From the NCBI GenBank assembly GCA_964019415.1, contig OZ025870.1, positions 10,419,733-10,483,732 of the forward strand: a stretch of DNA of 64,000 nt, read 5' to 3'. Within the stretch, counting starts at the first letter, position 1; each line of letters opens with the position of its first letter. A program made the translations under genes and the position numbers. Positions 20,701 through 30,342 of the stretch are shown piece after piece. Source of the stretch: Ianthella basta (lineage: Eukaryota > Porifera > Demospongiae > Verongiida > Ianthellidae). A model generated the notes under the pieces. The model made no database searches. It was given only the letters and a program-made list of their open reading frames with translations, and was not told the DNA's origin.

Positions 20701-23700
20701 TATGTTATTAGCGGGATTTCTTAATTAGTCTCAAAATGGCCGACATATGTGATGTGTATGATGTATTCAACCAGCCCGGCCCGCTCAGTCATGACACTTG
20801 ATGGACCTAGCCAGATAATGCAACTGTTCATGTCATTAGTAGGATTTCTTAATTAGTGGCAAAATGGCCGAGAAAAATGAGGTTCAATGCATATCTTACC
20901 AACCCAGCCCTGCTAAGTCATGATACTAAGTGGATGAAGTTAGATGACCAATTTCCTCATGTCATTAGCAGTATTGCTTAATTAGTCACAAAATGGAGGC
21001 GATGTTTTGAACAATCACATTTTGACACCAATTTGTAGGCATTTGCCGCTATGCTGGAGCAGAGCAGCACCAGCATGTACACTTGCTCACAACTATATCC
21101 AGCCATAATATCCAGCTACTACACCACCACATAGATAAATACAACCGCCATCACCACCACCACAGTGGAAGTTGCAATGAGCACACCAGTATAATATTAT
21201 GCGCTAGAGCTGCAAGGAAACAGACCACCACATCAGACGCTGTTACCACATACTACTACCACCTCCACACAGTGCAAGTTACAATATTACGGCCACCACA
21301 TGCATTCCTAGATGAAAATGACCACCACCACCACCACCACCACCACATGGTGCCAGTACAATGCATGCATTCAGTATATCCGCCATTGCTCTAGAAAAAA
21401 CACCACCACCACCACACAGTGCAAGTTACAATATCGCAGCCACCACCACCTGTGCCAGTAGAGTACCTGTGCTAGTTGGTCATAGAAAAAAAGCACCACC
21501 AGTGCAAGTTACAGTAGCCACCACCACATGTGTCAGTAGAGTATCTGCGCTAGTTGGTCATAGAAAAAGACCACCAGTGCAAGTTACAGTGGCACCAGCA
21601 CCATTCGCACCACCACATGTGCCAGAAAGTGTATGCGCTCAATGGCTGAAGAAAAAGACCACCAGCGCAAGTTACAGCCGGTCAGAACCTGCACCGCCGC
21701 CATTGGAGTGCACGCTGCAGCAAGCAAATGTAACTTGCCTAAGGGCATGCCATTGAATTTCTTCCCATGCACCCCAATTCAATGGCATGCCCTTAGGCAA
21801 GCTTACATTTGCTTGCTGCAGCGTGCACTCCAATGGCGGCGGTGCAGGTTCTGACCGGCTGTAACTTGCGCTGGTGGTCTTTTTCTTCAGCCATTGAGCG
21901 CATATACTTTCTGGCACATGTGGTGGTGCGAATGGTGCTGGTGCCACTGTAACTTGCACTGGTGGTCTTTTTCTATGACCAACTAGCGCAGATACTCTAC
22001 TGACACATGTGGTGGTGGCTACTGTAACTTGCACTGGTGGTGCTTTTTTTCTATGACCAACTAGCACAGGTACTCTACTGGCACAGGTGGTGGTGCCTAA
22101 GGGCATGCCATTGAATTTCTTCCCATGCACCCCAATTCAATGGCATGCCCTTAGGCAAGCTTACATTTGCTTGCTGCAGCGTGCACTCCAATGGCGGCGG
22201 TGCTGGTGCCACTGTAACTTGCACTGGTGGTCTTTTTCTATGACCAACTAGCGCAGATACTCTACTGACACATGTGGTGGTGGCTACTGTAACTTGCACT
22301 GGTGGTGCTTTTTTTCTATGACCAACTAGCACAGGTACTCTACTGGCACAGGTGGTGGTGCCTAAGGGCATGCCATTGAATTTCTTCCCATGCTCCATGC
22401 CCCAATTCAATGGCATGCCCTTAGGCAAGCTTACATTTGCTTGCTGCAGCGTGCACTCCAATGGCGGCGGTGCAGGTTCTGACCGGCTGTAACTTGCGCT
22501 GGTGGTCTTTTTCTTCAGCCATTGAGAGCATATACTTTCTGGCACATGTGGTGGTGCGAATGGTGCTGGTGCCACTGTAACTTGCACTGGTGCTTTTTTC
22601 TATGACCAACTAGCACAGATACTCTACTGGCACAGGTGGTGGTGGCTGCGATATTGTAACTTGCACTGTGTGGTGGTGGTGGTGGTGTATATATATATAT
22701 ATATATATACGAACATGAAGCCATACGAAGACCTAAATCTGAAAACAATATAGGGGCGCCTTCGGCGCCCCAAAAATTATGGCTTCGCATGGGAATATTT
22801 ATATTTGCACTGTATTAATACATACATACGTACAAATATACCATTAGACATGAGAAGCTTGATTTATACAATTGCATTGCCTTGTTTTTAGCACGGAAAT
22901 AATCTTGTGTGTGACAATGTGTTGAGATATGCAACATCTGCATTCATCAGTATAATTATTGAATATACTGCTCTTTACTTGCCCTCAGGCCATTGAGTAC
23001 TCTGGAGCAATCCATAAGGCGTTGCTGCAGAACTCCACTTCTGAAGTAAGTCAAGAGGAGGATGGAGTGAGGGTGGTCAAAATGAAGCAAGGCACCAGAG
23101 CACTTGTAACAAGGACTCTCAATCCAGAGGTGGATGGCAACTCAGCCATCATGGTGGTGAAAGAAGTACGTAAGCATGTGGTATATCATAGACACTGTCT
23201 ACAATATGTATCATACTAGTCCAGTGATGAACCAAATTTAGCTAGTACCAAAACATATTTTGGATAACTTTATGTTGATTGTAAAAGACTTAGGTGATTT
23301 TAATACACTAAACACCTTTTAATTTCCTATAGATACATGTATATATACGTGTAGTCCTTTAAAATCCCTTGCCACCTTTTTCTTATTACACTCTGCCACT
23401 CAAATAAGCCCCACACCCATGCATTTGCTTTCTCGGGTATCTCCCTTCACTCCTCCTTACCCCACTAAATTGCTTAATCAACATCCTTTCCTTCCTCCAG
23501 TCACTTTTCTCCTCTGTTCATCCTCCTCCTCAATCGTAGGTTGGTCCCTTGTGTGATGTTACCACTGACCCTAAAGATGGCTCCCCTGTGACCTGTAGTG
23601 AGGAGTCTCTGGAGAACACAGTGTACTCTAACGTACTAAACCGGATTATGTCGGTAAGTGAGGACACATGGGACTATAGCTAGGGGACTTGTCATGCACA

Positions 23701-24915
23701 CGCACGCATGCACTCATTCACGCATGCATGCACACACATATGAATGCACATGCACATGCACGCAAGTTCATTTAAAATTTCGACAGTGCACGAATGCTAT
23801 ATAAAAGGCCACTCATATGAATGTCGTACATACACATTGGGCCCATGCTCTAATTATGTTCTCTTAGCCAAAACTTCCAATAGGCAAGAATCATAGAGAT
23901 CAACCCAATTAACAGCACTGCAACCAGGATTGGCTGTGTAACAACATCTGAATGTATGAATCCATCTTAAACTAATGGCATTGGCTGGGTTATTCATCAC
24001 TTTGTGGAGCTAGTGATGCATACCTTCAAATTCTCATTCACTTGCATGGTCTGTACTATATGTTTGTAGCAACAGGTATTATGAGATATGTACGTGTAAC
24101 AGAAGCGCATAATGAGTATAAGACAGCCTGGCAGACCGGTTCGCCGACAGAAGACTATTCCACTGCACACAGCCTGCATGTACCATTCTAAAAGTAGCGC
24201 CCCAACTGTGGGAAATTAAATATTGCAAATGCAATTATTTGTGTAAGCACATCCCTCTCCTACCCCTTCCATTTTTTGCATTATGTGCTCGTGTTGCTTA
24301 TTATAAATAAACAATAACCACATCACAATGAATCTTCCTGCATGTCCATCCTTTCTGTAGGTTGCCTGTTCTAATACACTTAGGACGCAGGAGCAACTGG
24401 GAAATGCAGTTTTCTGCGGCACCTATGCACTTGAAAATTTGGTAACCACCCTATTCTTTCTAGTTCAAAGCTCCTTCAGAGGTCCTCCTTACCTTCTTGA
24501 TCGTATCAACAACTTCACTGTCTCCTATCTTACGTCTGAGCTAACTAATGCACTCTTTGAGCAAGGTTTGGAAGCGTACAAGGTTATACTAAAAGTAGAG
24601 GACAGAACTCTTCGAGAACAGGTGAATAGACTGTGGATACAAATTCACAACCAGCATTACAAATTCAATCGCAGAGAGGTCCTGCTGAATATAACAGAGC
24701 GTGTAACCTACGCACAATTTGTTGACTTCTACAAAGCATACGTTCTGGGAAATTTGAACAAAGGAGGCCAGACAAGTGTTAAGGAGCTGCTTATTGGCAC
24801 TTTTAGTGCTAAGGTTGCCAATGTTACCTTTGATGTACCTCGGCAGGTAGAAGAACAAGACCAGTATGAGTCAGTGAGAGAGTTCAAGGAGTCAGCTGTG
24901 TACTGGGATCAGTAG
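11738..24915 (+). CDS. Insulysin-like M16A family protein, copy A, predicted catalytically dead
   Basis: Exons: 11738-12317, 13003-13093, 14286-14506, 14716-15051, 15289-15734, 16215-16319, 16908-17084, 18775-18910, 19098-19263, 22989-23165, 23540-23653, 24361-24915. All have GT-AG borders and phases that join to one open frame of about 1035 codons, the normal insulysin length. Family marks: NMLFLGTQKYPAEDAYSQFL, then ALDRFAQFF, NREINAINS, IKKWEDPDIP and, near the C terminus, NTLRTQEQLG. Where active enzymes have HxxEH this copy reads NLFVN (11989-12003), and the distal zinc Glu is Gln (12232-12234). The Tyr of the C-terminal LGYIVFSG motif is Asn (24403-24405). Many N-x-S/T sites and a Ser/Pro-rich N terminus suggest a secreted protein. 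Introns 2, 7 and 9 carry copy-specific insertions. The first exon is not found. The fold assignment is firm; the pseudoprotease role is inferred. Confidence 0.85.
11989..12234 (+). other. Degenerate zinc site of M16 copy A
   Basis: HxxEH is replaced by N-L-F-V-N at 11989-12003, and the Glu 77 residues further on is Q at 12232-12234. All three metal ligands and the general-base Glu of the inverzincin site are therefore absent. The segment between (about 12073-12100) is also unlike copies B and C: GFQFRLTD replaces GVRNAYTA, the usual family sequence. Confidence 0.85.
12606..12845. mobile_element. Old MITE in M16 intron 1 (copy A)
   Basis: The inverted ends share a GTAAT-CGTCACTA pattern (left near 12606, right ending near 12845). 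It is present at the same place in copy B (34703-34941) and copy C (43990-44227), so it predates the gene duplications. Confidence 0.5.
13138..13521. mobile_element. Solo LTR in intron 2 of M16 copy A
   Basis: A 384-bp segment begins TGTTGTG and ends CACCACA. It is flanked by AGATG (13133-13137) and AGATT (13522-13526). Copies B and C have the uninterrupted site with a single 'agatgg'/'aaatgg'. TG...CA ends, about 400 bp, a 5-bp duplication and no coding content fit a solo LTR inserted after the duplication. It contains a (TTAG)n run at 13340-13380. Confidence 0.65.
13340..13380 (+). repeat. (TTAG)n short tandem repeat
   Basis: About ten TTAG units with one interruption, inside the solo LTR. 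Confidence 0.85.
13617..13998. mobile_element. MITE in M16 intron 2 (copy A)
   Basis: The inverted ends contain CCCATCACTG and its complement next to a conserved AATTG/CAATT. Orthologous copies lie at 35307-35677 and 44616-45000. The open frames in it are disrupted differently in each copy. Confidence 0.55.
14629..14702 (+). repeat. (CA)n microsatellite beside exon 4 of copy A
   Basis: It sits immediately before the acceptor of exon 4 in copies A (14629-14702) and B (36272-36376). In copy C it has become a long ACGC repeat. Confidence 0.95.
15910..16093. mobile_element. Tc1/mariner-like MITE in intron 5 of copy A
   Basis: The ends CAGTGGAACATGTCTA and its complement are flanked by TA. The orthologue in copy B (37739-37840) has the same ends but lacks about 80 bp of the middle. 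Confidence 0.65.
17283..18757. mobile_element. Long-TIR foldback element X in intron 7 of copy A
   Basis: The ends CCAAGAGTAGATAAGAG and its complement continue as inverted arms of about 270 bp in total (excluding the nested Y insertion). The inner arms include CGGTTTGTTAGTCGG near 18330 and its complement near 18550. The target duplication TCTAA lies at 17278-17282 and 18758-18762. Copies B (near 38760) and C (near 47914) show the empty site with one TCTAA. The central loop is about 140 bp with no recognisable transposase. Superfamily unknown. Confidence 0.85.
17344..18205. mobile_element. Element Y, copy 1, nested in the left arm of X
   Basis: Comparison with X's intact right arm shows that everything from GGGGCGCC (17344) to TACTTGTT (18205) interrupts an otherwise continuous arm. 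One end carries a GGGGCGCC-GAA-GGCGCCCC hairpin. The other carries a GGGCGCC-CT-GGCGCCCC hairpin inside a CAAGTA-TTCGAG foldback. An inverted copy is split in intron 9 (19480-20263 and 22686-22771), and a decayed copy lies at 56608-57280. No transposase is seen. Confidence 0.75.
20268..22690. mobile_element. Foldback element Z, copy 3, nested in Y
   Basis: The outermost ends are CAGTGCAAGTTACAATAT (20269) and its complement (ending near 22665, then GGT repeats), between TA tracts. Inside are an ATAAT repeat (20295-20435), the ACTAATTAAG tandem units inverted (20640-20990), a CCA/CAC-rich segment, and a palindrome with repeated inner units (21600-22550). At least thirteen copies of the CAGTGCAAGTTACA motif occur, in one orientation to the left of about 21770 and mostly the other to the right. 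No transposase ORF. Confidence 0.75.
21600..22560. repeat. Palindrome and tandem-duplicated inner arm of Z copy 3
   Basis: The palindrome centre is near 21765 (CCTAAGGGCATGCCATTGAA and its complement). To the right, the arm sequence containing the same hinge recurs at about 22090 and 22365, spaced about 270-280 bp, giving a partly tandem, partly inverted structure. Confidence 0.75.
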
Positions 24916-25546
24916 TACAGTTAATGTTGAATGTAGCGCTGCATTAAACACAAGAAATAATACTAGCTGGAGAACTTTCTCATAGTCTGTAGTCTGACCT
25001 TCAGCTTCATTGATAGCTTTTTGTGCAGTTGTAGTTAGTCATGCACACCATATGAAGGGACATTATACGTAGTGTTGTGCTTTATAGCTATATAGGCCAA
25101 GGCCATATGATGCTGATTATTGCTGAATAGTAATATTATAGCTGAATAGTATGGTAAATATACTTGCAATTGTGTACTCTGCATGCTTGGCGCATTAACC
25201 ATCAAAGACAATTGATCGATATATCATATGCATCACTCTAGATCTGTTAACTAAGCATGTAGTTGTTACTTTACATTATAAGGCTTTTGCGCTTTATGGA
25301 CAGATGCTCTTTATGCGCTCCGAAGCGCATAGCTACTTTCCGGAAAAATATACGGAGATGCACGATTAAAGAATACGCACTATAGTCCACGAACCTTTTA
25401 CTGGATCAGTGAGGGTGGTTAGTTGAGCGGCAATGCCTCGATACAAGCCCCTCCAAGTGTTCACAGTCAGATTCAGACGATGAGTAGATGACTCCTTTGC
25501 GACGGCCGAAAAGACTTTGCTGTTGTTCCAAGAAATGACTCATTCA
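24916..25546. other. 3' flank of M16 copy A
   Basis: The stretch is homologous to 41532-42150 and, in part, to 50735-51260. Its end (about 25453-25540) is a degraded version of the acidic open stretch described at 42033-42182. No intact gene. Confidence 0.45.
24943..24948 (+). promoter_or_regulatory. Candidate polyadenylation signal of M16 copy A
   Basis: ATTAAA lies 28 bp after the stop codon. It is conserved at the same offset in copy B (41559-41564). Confidence 0.4.
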
Positions 25547-26328
25547 CAAGTGTGTCTATGGTGCTTCACACCCTGCCATGATTCAGAGAATGTCCCATTG
25601 TTGTCACTGTTGCTTAAAAGCCTTACACGTTGACTGGCACATGAGTAATTTGCATTCCATAAAAAGTAGAGAAACAAGGGTGTGTAAAAATGTTTCCTCC
25701 ACAAACAAGGGCAGATGTAGGGATGGTGCAGTGTGTACATGCAAGGTATGGCAAAACCAACCGGCAGAAACACCGTAGGAACAAGGAGGAGGACCGGTCC
25801 ATGCAAAGAGGGGGGCCAGCCGGTCCATACAACAAGGAGGAGTGCCGGTCCATGCAAACCCCAGGTCATTAACATGCGCTGACTTTGAATACGTTTTCAC
25901 CATCCCTACATCTGCCAACATTTTGCTGCACCTCCTACTACTGCAAGCCCATTCCAGCCCTTCAGATTCCCCTTTACACCCACAGGCACAGCTTTACAAT
26001 TTTCCTATCTTTCTGTCTTGTTGCATGTGCTCTGTACACTAGTAATTTATCTTTGCAAATTGCTTGCTACTCAATCTACTGTGCTCTAGAATCTAGGCCC
26101 TCCTGCTCTTCCATGCAATCCATAACGTATTTTCGATGTAACAGCTAGCTGCAGAACCCATATTCTTTGGATTCATCACTTATATAGCTATGCATCTTGC
26201 TCCGCCTTAGACCCTGGAAAACCACCCAGCTCAGCTACTAGTACATGTTATAGCTTACCATTGCTCTTCACTACAGTGCTGCCTGAAAACTGGTGCACCC
26301 ACTTTCAGGCCCTCTCTGTTTGGCTCTA

Positions 26329-26471
26329 CACTGTGAAAACAGTGGTGGTTTCAGATTATGGCCACCAGTGGTGGTTCTTAGGGACAAGTAGTGGTTTCAA
26401 ACAACCACTATAACACCTTCAGTCCCTGAGAAACACCAATGGTGGTCTCAATCCAACACTGTTTTACAGTG
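26329..26471. mobile_element. Small MITE with CACTGTGAAAACAGTG ends
   Basis: The ends CACTGTGAAAACAGTG and CACTGTTTTACAGTG are inverted, with TA on both sides, so it may be Tc1/mariner-derived. The copy near 28490-28600 lacks its left end. Confidence 0.55.
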
Positions 26472-26675
26472 TACACCAGCACAAACATTGTACACTTTGC
26501 TGTCAATACTTGCGAAGTTCACTCCCTATATCCAGGATGCAAATGGCTTATACAGTGTACAGAGTGCAGCTATACATGCGTCATGGTGAACGCTAGACTG
26601 CAATTTCTGACTATTCAGGCTTTCCTCATTAGCACATCAGTCATGTACATAGATGTATGCATGCAGCATAGTGGT

Positions 26676-26837
26676 ACAGCAGATTTATGCAACCTTGAAA
26701 CAGTTCCCATACCTGGGTAGTCGATACCTAGGATACAAACAGGGTGACATATAATAGGTGTGTACAGTACCAGACAGTATCCTAGGTAACGACTACCCAG
26801 GTATGGGAACAGTTGCAAGGTTGCATAAATCCGCTGT
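26676..26837. repeat. Foldback P2, copy 1
   Basis: Arms of about 58 bp (ACAGCAGATTTATGC ... CCTAGGATAC and the complement) around a 45-bp loop. Further copies: 28822-28983, 51977-52140, 52905-53057 and 57815-58381 (interrupted). It occurs only inside R3 elements. Confidence 0.75.
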
Positions 26838-26949
26838 ACATATATACATGGGAAGTTGTAGCTGGAATGGGCATATGCATGCAATAGGATAGTCTCCTGA
26901 GGCAACCCTTGCTATTGCACACTTACACGTACAATTGACGATTGATCAT

Positions 26950-27747
26950 TACAAATTGCATGACTATAGCTTCCTTTTTGGCCATGGAGAATAATGTGTA
27001 ACCAGCTCCAGGCTGTCTTTGGTGGTTTAGATAGAGATACCTAGAGTGAGCACAGAGTTGTTGACTTGTAGACTTAATTTCATTTCATTGTCAATCCTGT
27101 CTGGGAATGATCATGATCAACAAAACTATAGATGGCTTCAGTGCAAGGAAGCTGTAGATGTATAATTGTTGCATGGCTTGCCTTCGATCATCTGTCAGTT
27201 TACCCTATGCATTCCTAATTTCCGTGTACAGCTACATAGGCCCAAATGCCTAGCTAGCTAGTCCCATGTAACTACAAGGAAATTAGGAATGCATAACGAA
27301 CTTCATGGCAATGTGGTTCATCATGGTGTTGAGTTCCTGCTGCTTGTTTCTATGCTTTTTCTGCTGGCCATTCCTAAATCCCTTTTAATTCTAAAGGAAC
27401 TTTTATACACTAGTTTGTGCAGTTTTAGCATATCCAAAGGACTATGGTTACGTCAGATAGATATCAGCGCTGACTAATACCCCTTCCTTAAATTAGCTGA
27501 AGATTGTGGAGAGCATCGAGCACAGTTGTGCCACTTTAGATGAAGCGGCTGCCGTATACCGTACAGTATACCAGTGCAACAAAATGGCAGCATTGGGGTA
27601 TCTTCAATACTGTTCTGCCGCCTTAGTCTGCATCACAACTAACTCTCAGCCTAATACATAGGTAATTGCAATATATCTTTGACCCACCTGCCACAGCCTA
27701 CCCTACACTGCCCACACAGACACAACCTACATTGTGCTACAATAAAT
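26950..27747. repeat. Detached piece of the Ig-module 3' flank
   Basis: The stretch matches the DNA after Ig copies 1-4 (starting 'attgcatgactatagcttcc') and includes a partial P1 MITE (27209-27412). No Ig exon is present, so an Ig module was truncated or recombined here. Confidence 0.55.
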
Positions 27748-29440
27748 ACACAAGTGTGTCTATGGTGCTTAACACCATGCCATGATTCAGAGAATGGCCT
27801 TTATTGCCACTGTTGTTTGGAAGCCTTAAAAGTTGACTCACCCATGAGTAATTTGCATTCCATAATAAGTAGAGAAACAAGAAAACAAGGGCAGATGTAG
27901 GGATGGTGCAGTGTGTACCTGCAAGGTATGGCAAAACCACCTGGCGGAAAAATCTTAGGAACAAGGAGGAGGGCCGGTCCATGCAAAGAGGGGGCTGGCC
28001 GGTCCATGCAACAAGAAGGAGGGCCGGTCCATGCAAAACCCAGGTCATTAACATGCGCTGACTTTGAATACGTTTTCACCATTCCTACATCTGCCAACAT
28101 TTTGCTGCGCCTCCTACTACTGCGTGCCCATTCTAGCTCTTCAGCTTCCCCTTTACACCCACAGGTACAGCCTTACAATTTTCTCATCTTTCTGCCTTGT
28201 TGCATGTGCTCTGTACACTAGTTATTAGGTTTATCCTTGCAAATTGCTTGCTACTCATGATCAATCTACTTTGCTCTGCTTTAGAATCAAGGCCCTCCTG
28301 CTCTTCCATGCAATCCATTACGTGTTTCGATGTAACAGCTAGCTGCAGGATTCATATTCTTGGATTGATTACTTATGTAGCTATACATCTTGCTCCGCCT
28401 TAAGCTTCAGACCTTGGAAAACCAGCTCAGCTACTAGTACACGTTATTGCTTACCATTGCTCTTCACTACATTGCTGCCTGTGGTTTCAGGTCATGGCCA
28501 CCAGTGGTGGTTCTCAGGGACAAGCAGTGGTTTCAAACAACCACTATAACACCTTCAGTCCCTGAGAAACACCAATGGTGGTCTGAATCCAACACTGTTT
28601 TACAGTGTACACCAGAACAAACATTGTACACTTGGCTGTCAATACTTGCGAAGTTCAAATTAACTCCCTATATCCCGGATGCAAATGGCTTATACAGTGT
28701 ACAGAGTGCAGCTGTACATGCACCACGGTGAACGCTAGACTGCAATTTCTGGCTATTGAGGCTTTCCTCATTAGCACTTCAGTCATGTACATGGATGTAT
28801 GCATGCAGCATGGTGGTATATACAGCGGATTTATGGAACCTTGCAACAGTTCCCATACCTGGGTAGTCGATACGTAGGATACGAACAGGGTGACATATAA
28901 TAGGTGTGTACAGTACCAGACAGTATCCTAGGTAATGACTACCCAGGTATATGAACTGTTGCAAGGTTGCATAAATCTGCTGTACATATATACATGGGAA
29001 GTTGTAGCTGGAATGGGCATAGGCATGCAATAGAATAGTCTCCTGTGGCAACCTTTGTTAATGCACACTTTCATGTACAATTGCACTATAATACGCAGGC
29101 AGAGAAACGGGATGGTAGCAAGACCGGCAAAGTGCGGCAAAATGTTGGCAGATGTAGGGATGGTTAAAACGTATTCAAAGTCAGCGCATGTTAATGACCT
29201 GGGTTTTGCATGCACGGACTAGCCCTCCTCTTTGTTGCATGGGCTTGCTGGCCCCCATCTTTGCATGGACTGGCCCTCCTCCTTGTTCCTACGGTTTTTC
29301 TGCCAGGTGGTTTTGCCATACCTTGCAGGTACACACTGCACCATCCCTACATGTGCCCTTGTTTGTGGAGGAAACATTTTACACACCCTTTGTTCCTTGA
29401 ATTTTAATCCATACATCTGGGGTGTGTTGATGGTTGCTTA
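27748..29440. mobile_element. R3 composite element, copy 2, with both arms
   Basis: The left arm (about 27885-28100) and right arm (29127-29410) are inverted copies sharing CAACATTTTGC, GCAGATGTAGGGATGG and the GGCCGGTCCATGCAAA units. Between them lie a partial CACTGT MITE, a conserved segment also seen at 26480-26670, and foldback P2 (28822-28983). No transposase is recognised. Confidence 0.6.
28822..28983. repeat. Foldback P2, copy 2
   Basis: The same hairpin as 26676-26837, with a few arm mismatches. Confidence 0.75.
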
Positions 29441-29892
29441 GCACAAGTTAATGGTGTTGGGATGACGATTCTTTCATTTCCACTTTGTACAAAAACACTT
29501 CTGATCCACAAATTCTGTTTGTCAGTAAGGCCTTCAGTAAGGTACCTTGCACATTGACAAGGTTCTTACTGTAGTGATTGTTGAAACAAATCTCACGCAA
29601 CACCAATGACAACATACATAGAAGTGTATATTACACTAGTGTATAAAAATTCCTTTAAATTTTAATTTTTAAAAGGGATTTAGGAATGGCCAGCAGAAAA
29701 AGCATAGAAACAAGCAACACTAACTCAACACCATGATGAACCACATTGCCTTGAAGTTTGCTATGAATAGAAACAAGCAACATACGTAGAAGTGTATATT
29801 ACATAGTTGAACAAGGTGTGGTCCTTGCTGGGCACTCACTGGCACGAGTACAGACACACAACGGGTGACATGTTTGATCAAAAATGAACGGA
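29441..29892. repeat. Repeat flank between R3 and the FAN1 fragment
   Basis: The stretch is shared with 52245-52490, 53455-53720, 58760-58905 and 60280-60430 (GGTACCTTGCACATTGACAA landmark). It includes a left-arm P1 MITE fragment (29640-29765). No gene. Confidence 0.4.
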
Positions 29893-30064
29893 CCTCTGAG
29901 AACAAGCTCGAGTTGTGCGCATTCTGCAAGACGCGATTTAGAATAGTAAGGAAGTTACTCAGGTAATAGGGCACATTGGGACTGCCTGAAGCCTTCCGCT
30001 TGCTTGGGGAGTCGTACAGCTCGTCATCACTGATTGGCTCAAAACCTACTTCTACGGCCGCCAT
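29893..30064 (-). pseudogene. FAN1: FAN1-like nuclease, first-exon fragment (module 2 copy)
   Basis: Read on the minus strand from ATG at 30064: an acidic start (SDDELYDSPSKRK), then SPNVPYYLSNFLTILNRVLQ and NSSLFSE. PYYL followed by an amphipathic helix and a LF-E ending is the conserved segment at the start of the FAN1 fold, upstream of its SAP domain (family knowledge). The piece is open but stops abruptly at about 29893, where repeat DNA replaces the rest of exon 1. No SAP, TPR or VRR-NUC region exists in the window, so it cannot make the nuclease. It lies head to head with Ig copy 2. Confidence 0.65.
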
Positions 30065-30342
30065 TGTGATGACGTCATCAGACTTAACGTCATCAGTCAC
30101 CCACGCTATAGCTAACATTACACTTACTATACAGTACAAAACTGTCGCATGCACGAGCTTTGGTCCAGGGATCGAGGGAGCAGTTGTTGCACAAGTCCGC
30201 TCTGAAATTAATTATGTTAGAATACCGTTACAAAACCTCACCTGACTTCCTGTTTGCACTATATATATAGCATCACAAAATCGTCACAAGCAGCAGCTCT
30301 CCGAAATTCAGAGTGTTCCGTGAAGCCTAGATCGACGAGAAC
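30065..30342. promoter_or_regulatory. Shared head-to-head 5' region between FAN1 fragment and Ig copy 2
   Basis: 278 bp separate the two divergent ATGs, with corresponding regions at 55319-55551 and 61204-61536. It contains a conserved block with CATGCACGAGCTT and a TATATATAG run (about 30260). I infer a bidirectional promoter from the arrangement; no factor sites are claimed. Confidence 0.4.

Larger units (their letters stand above)
19480..22771. mobile_element. Element Y, copy 2 (inverted), in intron 9, split by element Z
   Basis: 19480-20263 and 22686-22771 are the two parts of one Y copy, opposite in orientation to copy 1 and almost identical to it. The break is at a (TA)n tract, now filled by element Z copy 3. 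Copy C has the flanking intron without it (near 48100-48120). Confidence 0.8.
25547..26940. mobile_element. R3 composite element, copy 1 (right arm missing)
   Basis: It starts at 'acaagtgtgtctatggtgc', the left edge common to R3 copies at 27748, 42150, 51272, 57290 and 63311. It contains the left arm (25690-25930) with duplicated GGAGGAGGACCGGTCCATGC-type units, a small CACTGT MITE, and the foldback at 26676-26837. The inverted right arm found in other copies is absent here. Open frames over the arm differ between copies and are not called as genes. Confidence 0.5.

Noticed and set aside
21083-22690. CRISPR-like array
   Set aside because: The repeat motif is 14 bp, irregularly spaced and found in both orientations within a eukaryotic foldback element.
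11738-24915. Nardilysin instead of insulysin for the M16 genes
   Set aside because: The long acidic insert typical of nardilysin is absent, and length and segment order follow insulysin. The family call M16A is safe in either case.
25604-25921. Repeated ~100-residue frames over R3 arms (also 27801-28221, 42099-42500, 51219-51780, 63307-63690)
   Set aside because: Both strands are open, the frames shift between copies, and the sequence is an inverted-repeat arm with internal duplications. No domain recognised.
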